Positions 35,175 to 48,705 of a stretch of 64,000 bases of DNA are shown piece by piece. The notes beneath the pieces were generated by a model. That model was given only the letters and a program-made list of their open reading frames with translations, ran no database searches and had not been told where the DNA came from. Made by a program: the position numbers and the translations under genes. Numbering within the stretch: position 1 is the stretch's first letter; each line of letters opens with the position of its first letter. Origin of the DNA: Lepraria neglecta (Eukaryota > Ascomycota > Lecanoromycetes > Lecanorales > Stereocaulaceae); the NCBI GenBank assembly GCA_033220425.1, contig CM065653.1, positions 3,968,001 to 4,032,000 of the forward strand, given 5' to 3'.

Positions 35175-38100
35175 AATCGTACTGATCGCATCTGCGCTTA
35201 TTACGACTACTGCGCTTATCGCTTAATATACTAAGCCTTCCTAATCGTACTAATCGCACTAATCGTATCTACGCTTATTGCGACTACTGCGCTTATCGCT
35301 TAATATACTAAGCCTTCAGGGTCTGTCCGAGTCGGATACCGACTCGTTAACTCGAACTATAACGGGCGCTACGCTCTATAAGCGTATCCCTGATTATATT
35401 TCCTAATCGTAATATTAGCTCCCTCTCCCAGATTTCTCGTCCTGAGAAACTATCTATCCTTTATACTACCCTAATATACTAAATATTCAGATAAACCGAC
35501 TATCTACCGAACGGTATTGGCTAGTAAGCTAAACGAAGTTATTATACGGCTATACTCCCGATGTATTACCAGCGGCAAATAGTACCTAATATATATAGGG
35601 TCTAATAGGTATTCTAACTATATAGGCAGCGGTAGGAAATACGACCTTATAGTATTACCCCTCGAAATATATCGTATTAAGACGGAATAAAAGGAAGTAT
35701 AGTTATAGTTAAAAAATACGCGCGAAGAGCTTAAGGATTATATACAAAAATTAATAGAGGAATCTATACGTCTTTAGACTACGCTAATATACCTTTAGAT
35801 ATAGTATAAATATCTTAAAAATAAAAAGCGGAAGATTATAGACTAAGAGATATAGAATATTAAGGAGTTAGAAGAAGACTAGCGGTCTATCCTAAGTATT
35901 CCTAATAATTAGATATTTAATGTCTTATCTAAATAATTTGGCTTCCTAGCCGGAACCGATTAGTCCTCCTTCCCGATCATTCCCGGAACTCCTATAGAAG
36001 GTCCTAGTAGTTCCGGAGGTTCTTAAGGGGTTCCTAGGTATTTTCGGTATCGTTATACCCTTTCTATTTAACTAGATATTTCTAATTAACCTAATTTAGA
36101 ATCCTCTTAACCTCGAACTCTGTTTCTTCCTTAATATTATAGTAAAATATTTCTTAGAGAGGTATATTAGAGTCCGCTGGCTCTAAGAGTAAGATATAGA
36201 ATATCGGATATACTTTAGTATTAGGTAGTAGTTAGAGTTTATAGTTAACTGGTCCTTTTAACCATTTAATTAAGAATAGTCCAATCTTAATATAATCTAG
36301 TTTCTTACTTAGTCTTATTATCCTTATATTTTTTATTAGGAGGTATACTTTATCCCCCTCTTTTAGCTAAGGAATATTCTTTCTTTTCTTATTAATCTAA
36401 TCCTTTAACTTCTTATTAGAGCTCTTAATAGACCTTTATATATCCTTATATAAATTCTTTAGCTCTTCTACCTTAATTAAGGCTCTTTCTATATTAGGTC
36501 CCTTCCTTAGTTATAGAAATATATTTATATTCTTTCTATAGTTAGTAAAGAATAGGGTTAGTCTAGTTATATCTAACCGCTTATTATTATATACTAGTTA
36601 TACTATTAGAAGTAGTAAAACCTAGTTATCCTACTTCTAGTTTATATAATATCTTAGGTATACTTCTATTATTTAATTTGCACGTTCTATCTATCTATTA
36701 GTCTATAGGTAATATACTATTAATATCCGAAGTTTAGTTCTAATTACTACTATTAGCGTTCTCTAGTAGTTAGAAGTAAATAGCTTATCTCTATCGGATA
36801 TTATTAAATATAGTATACTATAATCTCTTATTAGTCTATCGAGTAGTATAAAGGCTAACTAATCTACTTTATAGGTTTCTTTAAATAGTATTATAATTAT
36901 ATACTTTATTAACTTATCTATAATAACTATAATCAAGTTAAAGGTATTTTATATAGCTAGATCCTTTAATAGTAGTAGCTTGACTATAAAGTCTATTATA
37001 ATATTATCCTATAGTAACTCTAGTATAGGAGTAAACTATATTTATCTATACTTGGCGTATCGTATAGCTTTATTCTACTAGTACTCGATATATTCCTTAA
37101 TATATTATTTAACGCGCGCTCGAAGCTTTAGTACCGCGTATCCTCGTCCTAGAAGTTCTATAGTCTTAGATACCCCTAGATAACCTTATAAAGGGTTATT
37201 ATAGTAATCCTTAATTACTTCTTTAATATATATATTAGGTAAGTAGGTCTTATCCTAGTATTTAAGTAATACTAAATCCTATTAATCCCTCCTTAGATTT
37301 ATTACAAATATATTATTATTATAGGCCTTTACAATCTTGTTAGTTATATTAGGTCCTAATATACAAAGGGTTATAGCTAATATCTAGTATAGTACTAATA
37401 ATCTATCCGTCTCCTTCTTTAGGATTAGTCGTTCTATAATATTCTTTTCTACTATATAGTCTAATTATCGGCTAAGGGTATCTACTCGACTATTATCCTT
37501 TTCTAGGGTATAGGTTATCTTAAACTTATATTGACCTAATAGTTCTAACTATCGAACTTATCTTCTATTTAGCTCCTTTATTATTATAAAGTTAAGAAGG
37601 TTCTTATAATCTATAAAGATAGTTAGATTCGAGTAGCTTTCTATATATACTTACTAGTTTTATAATATATAAACTACGGTAAGTAGTTCCTTATTATATA
37701 TATTATAGTTCTATTCTACTACTAATATCTTTCTTGAATAGTAGGTAACTAGATACTACTTTTAGTCTTTTATTTAATATAGATATACTCTAATTATAAG
37801 GTCCGAGGTATCTATTTTAATACGGGCCGGTTTATTAGCCTAAAAGGTATAGAGTACTAGTAGATCCATATATACTTTCTTTAATATATTAAATAATTTC
37901 TATTAGTCTTTTCCCTATATAAATCTAATATCCTTTTTTATAATATCTATTAGAGGTAGTACTTTCTTTAAGTAGCCCTCGATAAACTTCCTATTAAAGT
38001 TAGTAAATCCTAAGAAGCTTTATACTACTTTGACGTCCTATAGTATAGACTATTCCGCTATAGCTTTAATCTTCTCTAGGCTTATACTAATACCTTCTAT

Positions 38101-41100
38101 ACTAACTACGAATCCTAGAAATTCTACTAACTATCGATAAAATTTGTACTTTTCTAGTTTAAGAAGAAGTTTCGCTTATAATAGATATCTAAGGATATCC
38201 TATATATACTCTATATATTCTTTCTTATTTTTAGAATAAATTAGTATATTATTAAGGTACGCTATCGCTATTTAATCTAAGTATACTCGTACGATATTAT
38301 TAATAAATACTTAGTAGGTTACTAGTACGTTAGTAAGTCTAAACGGTATTACTAGATACTTATAGTAGCTATATCTTATTCGGAAGGTAGTTTTCTATTC
38401 TTCGCCTTCTTTTATCTAAATTAGATTATATATACCTCTAAGATCTAGTTTAGTAAATATCCTTACTTTCCTAAGCTAATCCTATAGCTTGCCGATATTA
38501 GGCAAAGGGTATCTATTCTTAATAGTAGTATTATTTAACTTTCGATAGTTAATATATAGTCTTAGGCTTCTATCCTTCTTTAGTATAAAGAGGATTAGGT
38601 AATCTACTAGTAATTTAGATTCTCGAATAAATCCCTTTTTAAGGTTCTTATTAATATACCCGCGAAGTACCTTAAGTTCCTTTTCTAATAATACGTAAAT
38701 AGGTCTAAATATCGGCTATTTACTAGATTCGAGTTCGATCTTATAATCCTATAGCTAGTACCTAGGTAATACTTCTATATTCGTCTCTTCCTCGAATAAA
38801 TATATCTACTTACTATATTCCTAAGGGATAGAGGGTATATTAGTTCCTTCTCTAACTCTTACTTTATTATCCTACTAACCTTTACTAGTAACTATAGAGT
38901 TAGACTATCTTTTAGTACCGTCCTTATATAAAGCTAAGATAATATATACCTCGACCGGTCTTCGGTTCAACTTCTTATCTACTATTAAATACTACTAATA
39001 TATAGGTATAATCCTGGTAATATTGCCGGATTAATCTATCTTGAGTACTCCTCGAGCCTAATCGATTATTAGGTTATACTTCTTTAACTAAGGTATTCCT
39101 AAAATTATATAATAGGTAGCTATCCTAATAATATTAAAGGTAATCTCCTTATAGTAGCGCTAAATTATAATAGGTAACGAAAGTATCTCTTTATCTACCT
39201 TTTCTATTAATAGTATTAAACTATTAGCTATCTAAAGGTTATACTACTATAACTTCTTCTAAGTTAGTATTCTAGTTATCCGTACTAGATCTTATAAGAT
39301 AAAGTTTCTAGTAGCTCTAGAGTCTATTATCGCAACGGTCCGCTGTCTATTAATAATTACCGGTATCTTTATAGATATATTATATTGCGTAGAATATAGA
39401 TATTATTTAGGGGTTAATATATTAATCTCCTTATAGCTACCCCTGCTATAAGGGATTACTCTTTTCCCTATATAGGGAGGAATCCTATAAGTTATTTCTC
39501 GAACTTATATTTCTTATAGTCGTTATATAAATATATATACTATTACTATAGGTAGTATTAGTTTACTTCTAGACTCTAATATCTTATTTAGTTTTAATAG
39601 TAAGCCTCTTCTTTATCCTTCTTACGCGGAAAGTAACTTAGTTATTATTTTCTTACTAAGTACTAAGGATATCTATTATCCTTATATTTATAGTACTAGT
39701 AATTACTATAGGATGATTTTATTAGAACTCCTAGTTCCTTTCTACGGTTAATTCTATAATAGTTATAACTATTTTCTATATACTATCTCTAGTAGACTTC
39801 CTTATATTTAGGGTAATAGTAGTTACTTCTAAAGTCTAAGATACTAAAGTTATTCTAGAATTCTTTTAGTCTTTCTTCCTCTAAGTATTCCTTTCTCTCC
39901 TTAGATATAGTAGATCTAGGTTCGGGTATTATTAGTAGTTCTTTTCCTTTAATTATAATCTCCTATTCTAATTCTTCCTTATTCTAATCCTACTCGGGTT
40001 ACTTTCCCTAAGTATTACTACTATCCCTAACGTATAGCTTTCCTATCTAAATATTAGCTTTATTTATAAAGCTATTATTAGAGAACTCCTTATCTCCTAA
40101 GTTAGATTCTCCGTCTAGTTACTAACCGTAGACTTTATTCTATATTAGTAAGATTCTACTAGAATTACTATCCTAGTCTCGTACCTTTTCTAGTACGTTC
40201 AGCTACTATTAATATACTATATTTTTTAACTTATAGTCTCTAGCGAAGTAGCCCGGTTTACTATAGCTATAATACGTAAGTATTTTCTTTCTACCCCCTT
40301 GCTACTTCTTATCCCTAGCTAGCCCTCTAAAGGCCTATTTACCTTTTCTCTCCGTAAAATCTAGTTCTATTAGTACTAGTCCGTAAGGGTTATATTCTTT
40401 ATATCCTAGGTAATAGCTCTTCGATTTAGTAAAAAAGCTCGAGTATTCTATTCTACTAACTCCTCTATTATACCTTTTCTCTATAGTCCTTTTAAATAGC
40501 TTATTATTAATTTCGATTACTTCTTTAATTAGCTTATTAAGGGTATCTAAGATAATCCCTAACCTTATAAGTTTATCCTTAATATTATCCTTTAGACCTC
40601 TTTAGTATATAGTTATTAATATATTATTATCCTAGTTAGTCTTTACTATATACTATTAAAACTAAGTTAAATACTCTAATATAGACTTCTTCTAAGTTAA
40701 GTACTAGATAGTTTATATTACTATATTAACTTTATTAGATAGTCTAAATATACGGCGGATTTCGAGTCTAAATATAGCTATACTCTCTATCTACTACTTG
40801 ATTTCCGTATTATCGTCGTCTTCTAGTTCTTCTATATACTTCTTTAGGAATATATTAACCTACTTCTAGGCTCTTCTATATAAATAAGTAATAGCGAAGG
40901 TTAGATATCGCTAAGTAGGTATATAGTCCCCCTAGAAAGCTAGGTATAAACTAACCTAAGATAGCTATCCCTTAAGCTTATCTCTTTCTCTATAGTATAA
41001 GTCGGGCTAGGCTATCTTAATATATCTACTAGTTCCTTTATTAATAGTCGAGCGTCTCTATTATTATTATCTACTCCCTCCTAAGGAACTTAGGGTATTA

Positions 41101-41147
41101 GCCCTAGGGTCTCTTAGTATAGTACTTATCCTTAAGGGTATTTAAAG

Positions 41148-41653
41148 TATTACGAACTATATATACTAGTCTTCGTATATATATTAATTCTTAATAAGGA
41201 TAGAGGTATAACTAATAAGAGGTAAAGCAGGCTTTAGTAGTACTAAGCGGGTCTAGTATATAATTAGGTGATATATATTTAGTACCTAGCCTAAGAGATC
41301 TATCGTATATAGTAAATAATTGAATAGTAAGTTAAGTACGATACTCTAAATAGTAAGTAGTACTCCGTATATATAGATATACGAAATCTATACCAAGTAT
41401 TCTTAATCGTACTAATCGCACTGATCGTATCTGCGCTTATTGCGACCACTGCGCTTATCGCTTAATATACCAAGCCTTCCTAATCGCACTAATCGCACTA
41501 ATCGTATCTGCGCTTATTGCGACTACTACGCTTATCGCTTAACATGCCAAGCCTTCAGGGTCTATCCGAGTCGGATACCGACTCGTCGACTCGAACTATA
41601 ACGGGCGCTACGCTCTATAAGCGCATCCCTAATTATATTTCCTAATCGTAATA
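41148..41653 (-). repeat. 5' LTR of Gypsy-1b
   Basis: 506 bp, starting TATTACGAACT and ending CTAATCGTAATA. The internal array of short CTAATCGCA / CTGCGCTTAT motifs is also found in the other LTR. Confidence 0.75.
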
Positions 41654-42463
41654 CTTAGTATATTAAGCGATAAGCGGATGAGTGACGGTACGATCGTTCA
41701 ATTATAAGTATAAGCGAACGAGTAATAGTACGATCATTCGATTATAGAATACTTGGCATAATTTCCTATATCTCTATTGTAATACCAACTATTATATTGG
41801 AAGGGTTTACCTTGTTAGTAAAGCTATTCCGATATCTCCTAGCCCGCGGAGCGCTAGCGCAGACGGGATGATATTCGACCGACTTGGCAGCTATTAGGAG
41901 CTAGGCTCTCAGTGGAGCGCTAGCTGCCTGATAGCGGCTATATATTACCCGCAGGGAGAAGCTTAAGAAGCGATCTATCTATTTCTTTCCTGAGGATCCT
42001 TAGTAATTAGTTCTAATATAGAACTATCTATACTATACTAGTAATATAACTACTTCACGTCTTTAAATACCTTTATATATAGTAGCGTAGCAATAGCGGG
42101 AAGCTGAGCCGCAGTCCGATATCGTAGCGCCAGCGGGATATAGTTCCTAGAGCGCAGCAACGGTCCGCTAGCGAGGAGCCTATCTAACGGAGCGATAACG
42201 GCCCGCTAACGGGGAGCATACCTTATATCTATATATGGAGTACTACTCGCCACTTGGAGTAGTATACTTAACTTACCTTCTATTTACTTATTTACTATAT
42301 ACGATAGATCTCTTAGGCTAGATACTAAATATATATTATCTAATTATATACTAGACCCGCTTAGTATTATTTAAAGCCTACTTCACTCTCTTATATACCG
42401 TTAGTACCTCTATCCCTATTAAGAACAATCTATATACGATACTAGTACGCACGGTTCGTAATA
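41654..42463 (+). repeat. Gypsy-1d 5' LTR, second part
   Basis: Continuation of the plus-oriented Gypsy-1 LTR begun at 33317. It ends GGTTCGTAATA and is followed by the Gypsy-1 leader (about 42464-42513), which is then cut by Gypsy-1c. It is interrupted by a 450-bp solo LTR at 41778-42227. Confidence 0.6.
41778..42227. repeat. 450-bp solo LTR (family X), copy 1
   Basis: Begins TGTAATACC and ends CCTTATA, with a 5-bp duplication TCTAT on both sides (41773-41777 and 42228-42232). GC-richer than its surroundings, with few RIP changes. A second copy, split by Gypsy-2, is at 56816-57089 plus 62965-63141. Confidence 0.7.
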
Positions 42464-43381
42464 TTTTGAGTACCCTTAAGGATAAATACTATACTAAGAG
42501 ACTCTAGAGCTATTGTTACGAACCGTACGTATCGGTATCGTATTCTAGATTGATTCTCAATATAGATATAGATATAATAGAGTAAGAGTATGAAGTAGGC
42601 TTCTAGTAATACTAAGCGGGTCTAGTATATAATCGGATAATATATATTTAGTGCCTAGCCTAAGAGATCTATCGTATATAGTAAATAATTGAATAGTAAG
42701 TTAAGTACGATACTCTAAATAGTAAGTAAATACTCTATATATATATAGATATACGAAATCCGCTAAGCATCTTATAATCGCTTTGATTGTACTGCGCTTA
42801 TTACGCTTATCTTTTATAATCGCTTTGATCGTACTATACTTATTACGCTTATCGCTTAGTATAATAAGCCCTTAGGGTCTTGTCCGAGTCGGGTATCGTT
42901 TAGTCCGACTCCTACTATAATAGACGCTACGCTCGTAGACGTATCCCTAGTTATAGCTCCTGGTCTTAATATTAGCTCCTTCTCCTAGATTTCCCGTCTC
43001 GAGAAACTATTCATCCTTTATACTACCCTATCGTATAAAACGTTTAAGTAAACCGTCTATCCGCCGAATAGAGCTAGCTAGTAAGCTATTCGAATTCGTA
43101 ATAAGGCTATATTCCCGATATATTACTAGCGGTAAATAATAGCTAATAGATAATAACTCTAATAGATATTCTAACTATATTACTAGTAGTAGAAAATATA
43201 ACCTTATAGTATTACCTCTTGAAATACGTCGTGTTGAAAAGCGACGTAACGAAATATAGTAAGAGTCATCCGATACTCTAGTAAAAGTAAGCTATCTATA
43301 GAAATAATTCGAAGCGGTAGAAAACGAAAAGAAGTTGATTATCGAACGTAAGCTATAGAATATTAAGGAGTTAGAGGAGGA

Positions 43382-43843
43382 TGTTACGAACCGTATTGCG
43401 TACTAACGGTTGTATTATGGATTGATTCTTAATAGGGATGAAGTTACGGCTAATAAGAGTATAAAGCAGGCTTCAAGTAATACTAAGCGGCTCTAGTATA
43501 TAATTAGATAATATATATTCAGTACCTAGCCTAAGAGATCTATCGTATATAGTAGATACTAGATGAAAATAGAAGTTAAGCATGATACTCCAAGTGGTAA
43601 GTAGTACTCCGTATATATAGATATACGAAATCTATACCAAGCATTCTTGATCGTATTGATCGCACTGCTATCATTACTATTATCGTTCTTGATCGTACTA
43701 ATCGCAATACTATTATTACTATCGTCGCTTAGTATGCCAAGCCTCAGGGTCCTATCCGAGTCGGATACCGATTCGTCGACTCGAACCATAACGGGCGCTA
43801 CGCTCCTTGAGCGCATCCCTAATTATATTTCCTAATCGTAACA
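43382..43843 (-). repeat. Solo LTR of Gypsy-1 type
   Basis: 462 bp with TGTTACGAACC and CTAATCGTAACA ends. Target duplication GAGGA on both sides (43377-43381 and 43844-43848). Lightly RIP-mutated compared with the host element. It is the product of LTR-LTR recombination after an insertion into Gypsy-1c. Confidence 0.8.
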
Positions 43844-44624
43844 GAGGACTAGCGCGTCGCTCCCGCTTCTTCTAGTAATCTAATATTTAACGTCTTATCT
43901 AAGTAATTTAATCTCCTTAGCGAGCTAGAAGTCCCTAAGAGCTTCGACTAGTCTTCTTTTATCTCTAATAGAACTCTTATAGATATTCCTTATAGTTCCC
44001 CGCAAGGTTCCTAAGAGGCTTCTAGGTATTTTCTATTTCGTTATACTCTTTCTATTTAACTAAATAGAACTAACTTCTTCTATCTAGAATCCTCTCGACT
44101 TTATACTCCGTTTCTTCTTCGATATTATAATAGAATATCTTTTATAGCGATATATTTAGGTCTATTAGCTCTAAGAGTAAGATATAGAATACTAGATATA
44201 CTTTGGCGTTAAATAGTAGTTAGAGTTTATAGTTAATAGATCCTTTCGTATATCTAATTAAGAATAGTCTAACCTTAATATAATCTAGCTTTTTGCTTAG
44301 TCTCGTTATTCTTATATTTTTTATTAGGAGGTAGATTTTATCCCTCTCTTTTAGCTAAGGAATATTCTTTCTTTTTCTATCTACTTATTCCTTTAACTTA
44401 CTATTTAAGCTTTTAATAGACCTTTATATATTCTTATATAAATTCTTTAGCTTATCTACTTTAACTAAGACCTTCTCTATATTAGAGCCTATCTTCGGGT
44501 CTAAAAACGTATTCGTATTCTTTCTATAGTTAGTAAAGAATAGTATTAGTTCCGTTATATCTAACCTCTTGTTATTATACGCTAGTTATACTATTAGAAG
44601 TAGTAAGACCTAGTTATCCTATCT

Positions 44625-47527
44625 TGTCACGGCCTGATCTAGTAGTAGTAGAACGGTGGCTATCAATGAGGTGATATAGATAAAATACTAATGCTAAGGA
44701 AAGAAGGCCATATGGGCGCGCGAGGAATCTATATAGGCATGCGGCGGCAAGCCTCTGAGCTAGGCCCAATGAGGTATGCGTATACATGGCCAGCCCGTGA
44801 CATTACCCCCCTTCTACTAGGCATCGTCCCGATGCCTGCAGCCAATTAGGATTTCGCAGGCCTGGCGCTAGCGGAGGCTCGTGAAAGATTTCAGCCAATT
44901 AAGTGTATAGGTAGTGGCTGATTCCAGGAATTGCGAAATGGGCATGTTGAATACTGAACTTGCGACAGCAGAAAACGATGGCGTTCAGATTCCAAGCCAG
45001 CTGGTCGTTAGGGGCAACTATGGCACATAGCGACTGAAGGGCGACCTCAGGTATCAAAAGGTACATGCCATTAGGGTGGAATGGCGGCCGGTAGTTAGAA
45101 GAAGGCAATGATATATAGTATTGCATGAAAAGGCATAAAATACATAAGCATTCAAAATCGGTGAAAGCAATTATTAAATGGCGGCGTTCATAAGTCTTGG
45201 CGCCAGTGCTTTATTGAATCGAATATGAGCAAGCTGCTTCGGGGCAGGAATGCTAGATGTAGGGCATCGGTGGCCTAATGCATGGCGGTGGTAGTATCTA
45301 GGATCTGATGCCGGGCGGCAAAGCGGTGGTGGCATCTGGGATCTGATGCCTGGCGGTGAGGCGATGGTGGCATCTAGGGTCTGATGCATAGCGGTGCGGT
45401 TGCATATGGCGGAACTTGGGGCGGAGCTCGCCTGGTATAGTCAACTAGGTACTGGCGTAGGATAGCTCATCAAACGAGATCTCTGTAATAGCGGTATAGA
45501 TTTGTATGGCGTCAGGCGGAGAGGTGTTCCAGGAAATGAAGACAATGGATTTTTTGGTTTTAGTGTTTTAGGTGTTTTGGTGCTTCCATCCCCCTTTTTA
45601 GCAAGGTAGCGTCCGCGATACCTGCTAGATATAGACATCTTTTCTGATCCTGTATATGTATAGCTATCTCTTTTGGCTTGTTGGATAGCAGAGTCAGCGG
45701 AGGCAGTCGTCTTTATTGAGGTAGTAGAAGCCGCGGAAGCGGTAGCGGAATTCATAGATTTGTCGGTAGTGGTATATCGTCCGAATAGTCGAGATAAATC
45801 ACTTATCCTAAGATATGGAGGCGTATACTTGTTGGTAGCGTTTAGAGGTGCATATCTTATATAAAGGTCTTTGACGGTAAGGTAATCCTTAGTGGCTTTA
45901 TAAGCTGGCGGTGGAGGCGAAATCATTCGATATCTCGGAGGTGGCGTAGCCGGTGGAGTCGCTGGCGTAGATGGAGTTCGGGTGGATGAGGCGTGCCTAT
46001 ACACCAGGCCTTGGCATTTCTCGCGTAGATGTTAATATAGCTGATTTTTTGATGAAAACACCTTTTCGCATTGCCTGCAAGATAGCTTGTTGCATGTATT
46101 TTCCTGCGTATGTCGGATGAGGCGCGCGGTTGAGGAGAACGAGGTATTGCAGAGCTTGCAATAGTGGTATTCGGGTGCTTGGCTTGATTCTATTGGTTGC
46201 GGAGTTGTTTGCGGAGCTGTTTGCGGAGCTGCTTGCGGGAATTGAGCTTTTATGGCTTGCATGCATTTGGATAGATCCTGATGACTTCTCGATTGGTTGA
46301 ACCAGGTAAGGGCTCCGCCGCGGAGGCACTTGGGAAGAAGCGCTAGGATATTAGCTTCTAGGAATTGTGATCGGGATTGCTCGATGCGGTTACAAAAGGC
46401 GTTTATGTTATGAAAAAGGTATAGATCAGGAAAGTCATGTTGTAGCGAAAGATCTAGAAATCCGATATCTTTTGGTACTGGCTTTGGCGATAGCTTTAGC
46501 GATGGCTTTGGCGGGGATATACGCGAAGATAACTTTAGTGGTCTCTTTTGGAATATTGGGCAGCTTTCTAAGTAGATTAGATACTTAATCTCAGGATCAT
46601 CTTCTGGTTCCTAATCGTATAAGCGGGTATTGTATATCCGGCAGACAACGTTATCTGTATGGCTGGCTGTAGGCATATGGCTGAATCTAGCTTCTGCAAG
46701 ATCTTCTGGGGTAGGAGAGGTATGCGGCCATGAGGCGAATGAGGCAAGGTATTCAGTATATGTCGACATCTTAATGGATTCGGTAGTCAGGAGTAGCGGA
46801 AGGATATCTGAATCGACGGCTCAGTAAAGAGATCGATCTAGCGGTAAGGCATTGGGTGATAGGTTCGGTAGGTAGGTGGTTGGATGGTTGGTGAAGCTGC
46901 TAAGGGTGTAGTAGCTAAGGGCGGAGGCGGAGCGGAGGCGGAATAGAGGCGGAGCTGGTAGTAAGTCGATGGCTCAGTAAAGAGGTCAACTTCCGGAGGA
47001 AGGTAGAAGTAGTAATTAAGCTGCTAGGGATTTAGTAGCTGAGGGCGGAGCTGATAAGATATTATAGGTAGGCGTTGGCAAGAGGTGAGCGCTGGTAGTA
47101 GGAGGTAAGGATCAAATTCGGAAGGCGGCGGTTGGTGCTATAAAGCTATTGAGCTTCCGGATTACTCGGTGGCAGGTTGAGGTATTAAGGTATTAAGGGG
47201 CCTAGGGGTTGGTAGGTGCCCTTGGGGTGGTCCTGGCGGACCTGGTGGTGTTATTAGGTATTAACACCGTGGTTGCTGCCGGCCAAATAGTAGCTGGTAG
47301 GATGCATATGAAGATACACCCCGGTGGCTTGTTTGGAGCATTAGTATTATATCACGGCCTGATCTAGTGGTAGTAGAACGGTGGCTATCAATGAGGTGAT
47401 ATAGATAAAATACTAATGCTAAGGAAAGAAGGCTATATGGGCGCGCGAGGAATCTATATAGGCATGCGGCGGCAAGCCTCTGAGCTAGGCCCAATGAGGT
47501 ATGCGTATACATGGCCAGCCCGTGATA
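44625..47527 (-). mobile_element. Gag-only (C2H2) non-autonomous LTR element
   Basis: 2903 bp. 178-bp LTRs (44625-44802 and 47350-47527) start TGTCACGG/TATCACGG and end CCGTGACA/CCGTGATA. Target duplication TATCT on both sides (44620-44624 and 47528-47532). A polypurine tract beside the left LTR puts the coding strand on minus. Its only gene is a gag-like C2H2 ORF (45441-46769). No reverse transcriptase or integrase was found. It is largely free of RIP although its host Gypsy-1c is saturated, so it arrived late. It would need enzymes from an autonomous relative. Confidence 0.8.
45441..46769 (-). pseudogene. Gag-like protein with C2H2 zinc fingers, two nonsense codons
   Basis: One reading frame of 443 codons from AAG-ATG at 46769 to the stop at 45441, interrupted by TAG at 46611-46613 (codon 53) and TAA at 46032-46034 (codon 246). 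Both are explicable as glutamine codons hit by C-to-T. Features in order: an N-terminal part ending YNTRLYD, a helical segment with CLRGGALTWFNQS (about residues 145-160), two zinc-finger-like units, CKLCNTSFSSTARLIRHTQ and CRQCEKVFSSKNQLY (about residues 205-245), then a Pro/Thr-rich tail with YLTVKDLYIRYAPL. Such C2H2 proteins recur in fungal repeats and are probably nucleic-acid-binding Gag-type proteins; this role is inferred. Base composition is normal, unlike the flanking AT-rich sequence. Confidence 0.65.
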
Positions 47528-48705
47528 TATCTCTAGTTTATATAGTATCTTAAATATACTTCTATTATTTAATTTATATATTCTATTTATCTATTAGTCT
47601 ATAGATAATACGCTATTAATATTCGAAGTTTGGTTCTAATTACTACTATAAATATTCTCTAATAGTTAGACGTAAATAACTTATCTCTATTAGATATTAT
47701 TAATTTCGGTATATTATAGTCTCTAATTAACCTATCTAGTAGTATAAAAGCTAGCTAATCTACTTTATAGATTTCTTTAAACGGTACTATAATTATATAT
47801 TTCGTTAGTTTATCTATAATAACTATAATTAAGTCGAAGGTATCTTATATAGCTAGATTCTTTAATAGTAGTAGTTTAACTATAAAGTCTATTATAATAT
47901 CATTCTATAGTAACTCTAGTACAAGCGTAAACTATATTTGCCTACACTTAGCGTATTATACCGCCTTATTCTACTAGTACTAGATATATTCTCTAATATA
48001 TTATTCTATACGTATTCGAAGCTTCGGCGCTACGTATCCTCGTCCTAGGAGTTCTATTATCTTAGATACTCCTAGATAACCTTATAAAGGGTTGTCGTAG
48101 TAATCCCTAATTACTTCTTTAACGTGTATATTAGATAAGTAGGTCTTATCCTAATATTTAAGTAATACTAAATCCTACTAATTCTTCCGTAGATTTATTG
48201 CGAATATATCGTTGTTATAGGCCTTTACGATCCTATTAGTTATATTAGGTCCTAATATACGAAGGGTTATAGCTAATACCTAGTATAGTACTAATAATCC
48301 GTTCGCTTCCTTCTTTAGGATTAGTCGTTCTATAACGTTCTTTTCTTCTATATATTCTAATCGCCTACTAAGGGTATCTACTTAACTATTATCCTTCTCT
48401 AGAGTATAGATTATCTTGAACTTATATTAACCTAATAGTTCTAACTATCGAACTTATCTTCTATTTAACTCTTTCGTTATTATAAAGTTAAGAAGATTCT
48501 TATAGTCCGTAAAGACGATTAGATTAGAGTAGCTTTCCGTATATACTCTCTAATTCTATAGTATATAAACTACGGTAAGTAGTTCCTTATCGTGTATATT
48601 ATAGTTCTATTCTACTACTAATATCTTCCTTAAATAGTAGATAACTATATACTACTTTTAGTTCTTTATTTAATATAGATATACTCTAATCGCGAGATCT
48701 AATAT

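Larger units (their letters stand above)
33426..41653 (-). mobile_element. Gypsy-1b chromovirus-type LTR retrotransposon (RIP-degraded)
   Basis: Complete element of 8228 bp including TRIM copy C. Both LTRs are 506 bp once the TRIM is removed (33426-35414 and 41148-41653). Target duplication CTTGG (33421-33425) and CTTAG (41654-41658), differing by one RIP-type change. Domain order on the minus strand matches Gypsy-1a. The RT motif near 38240-38270 has become YLNN. A chromodomain remnant is near 36030-36100. It provides the uninterrupted target for TRIM B. More heavily mutated than Gypsy-1a in the pol region; no coding capacity remains. Confidence 0.85.

Noticed and set aside
43559-43816. 85-codon frame on the minus strand
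   Set aside because: It lies wholly inside a solo Gypsy-1 LTR with target duplications.
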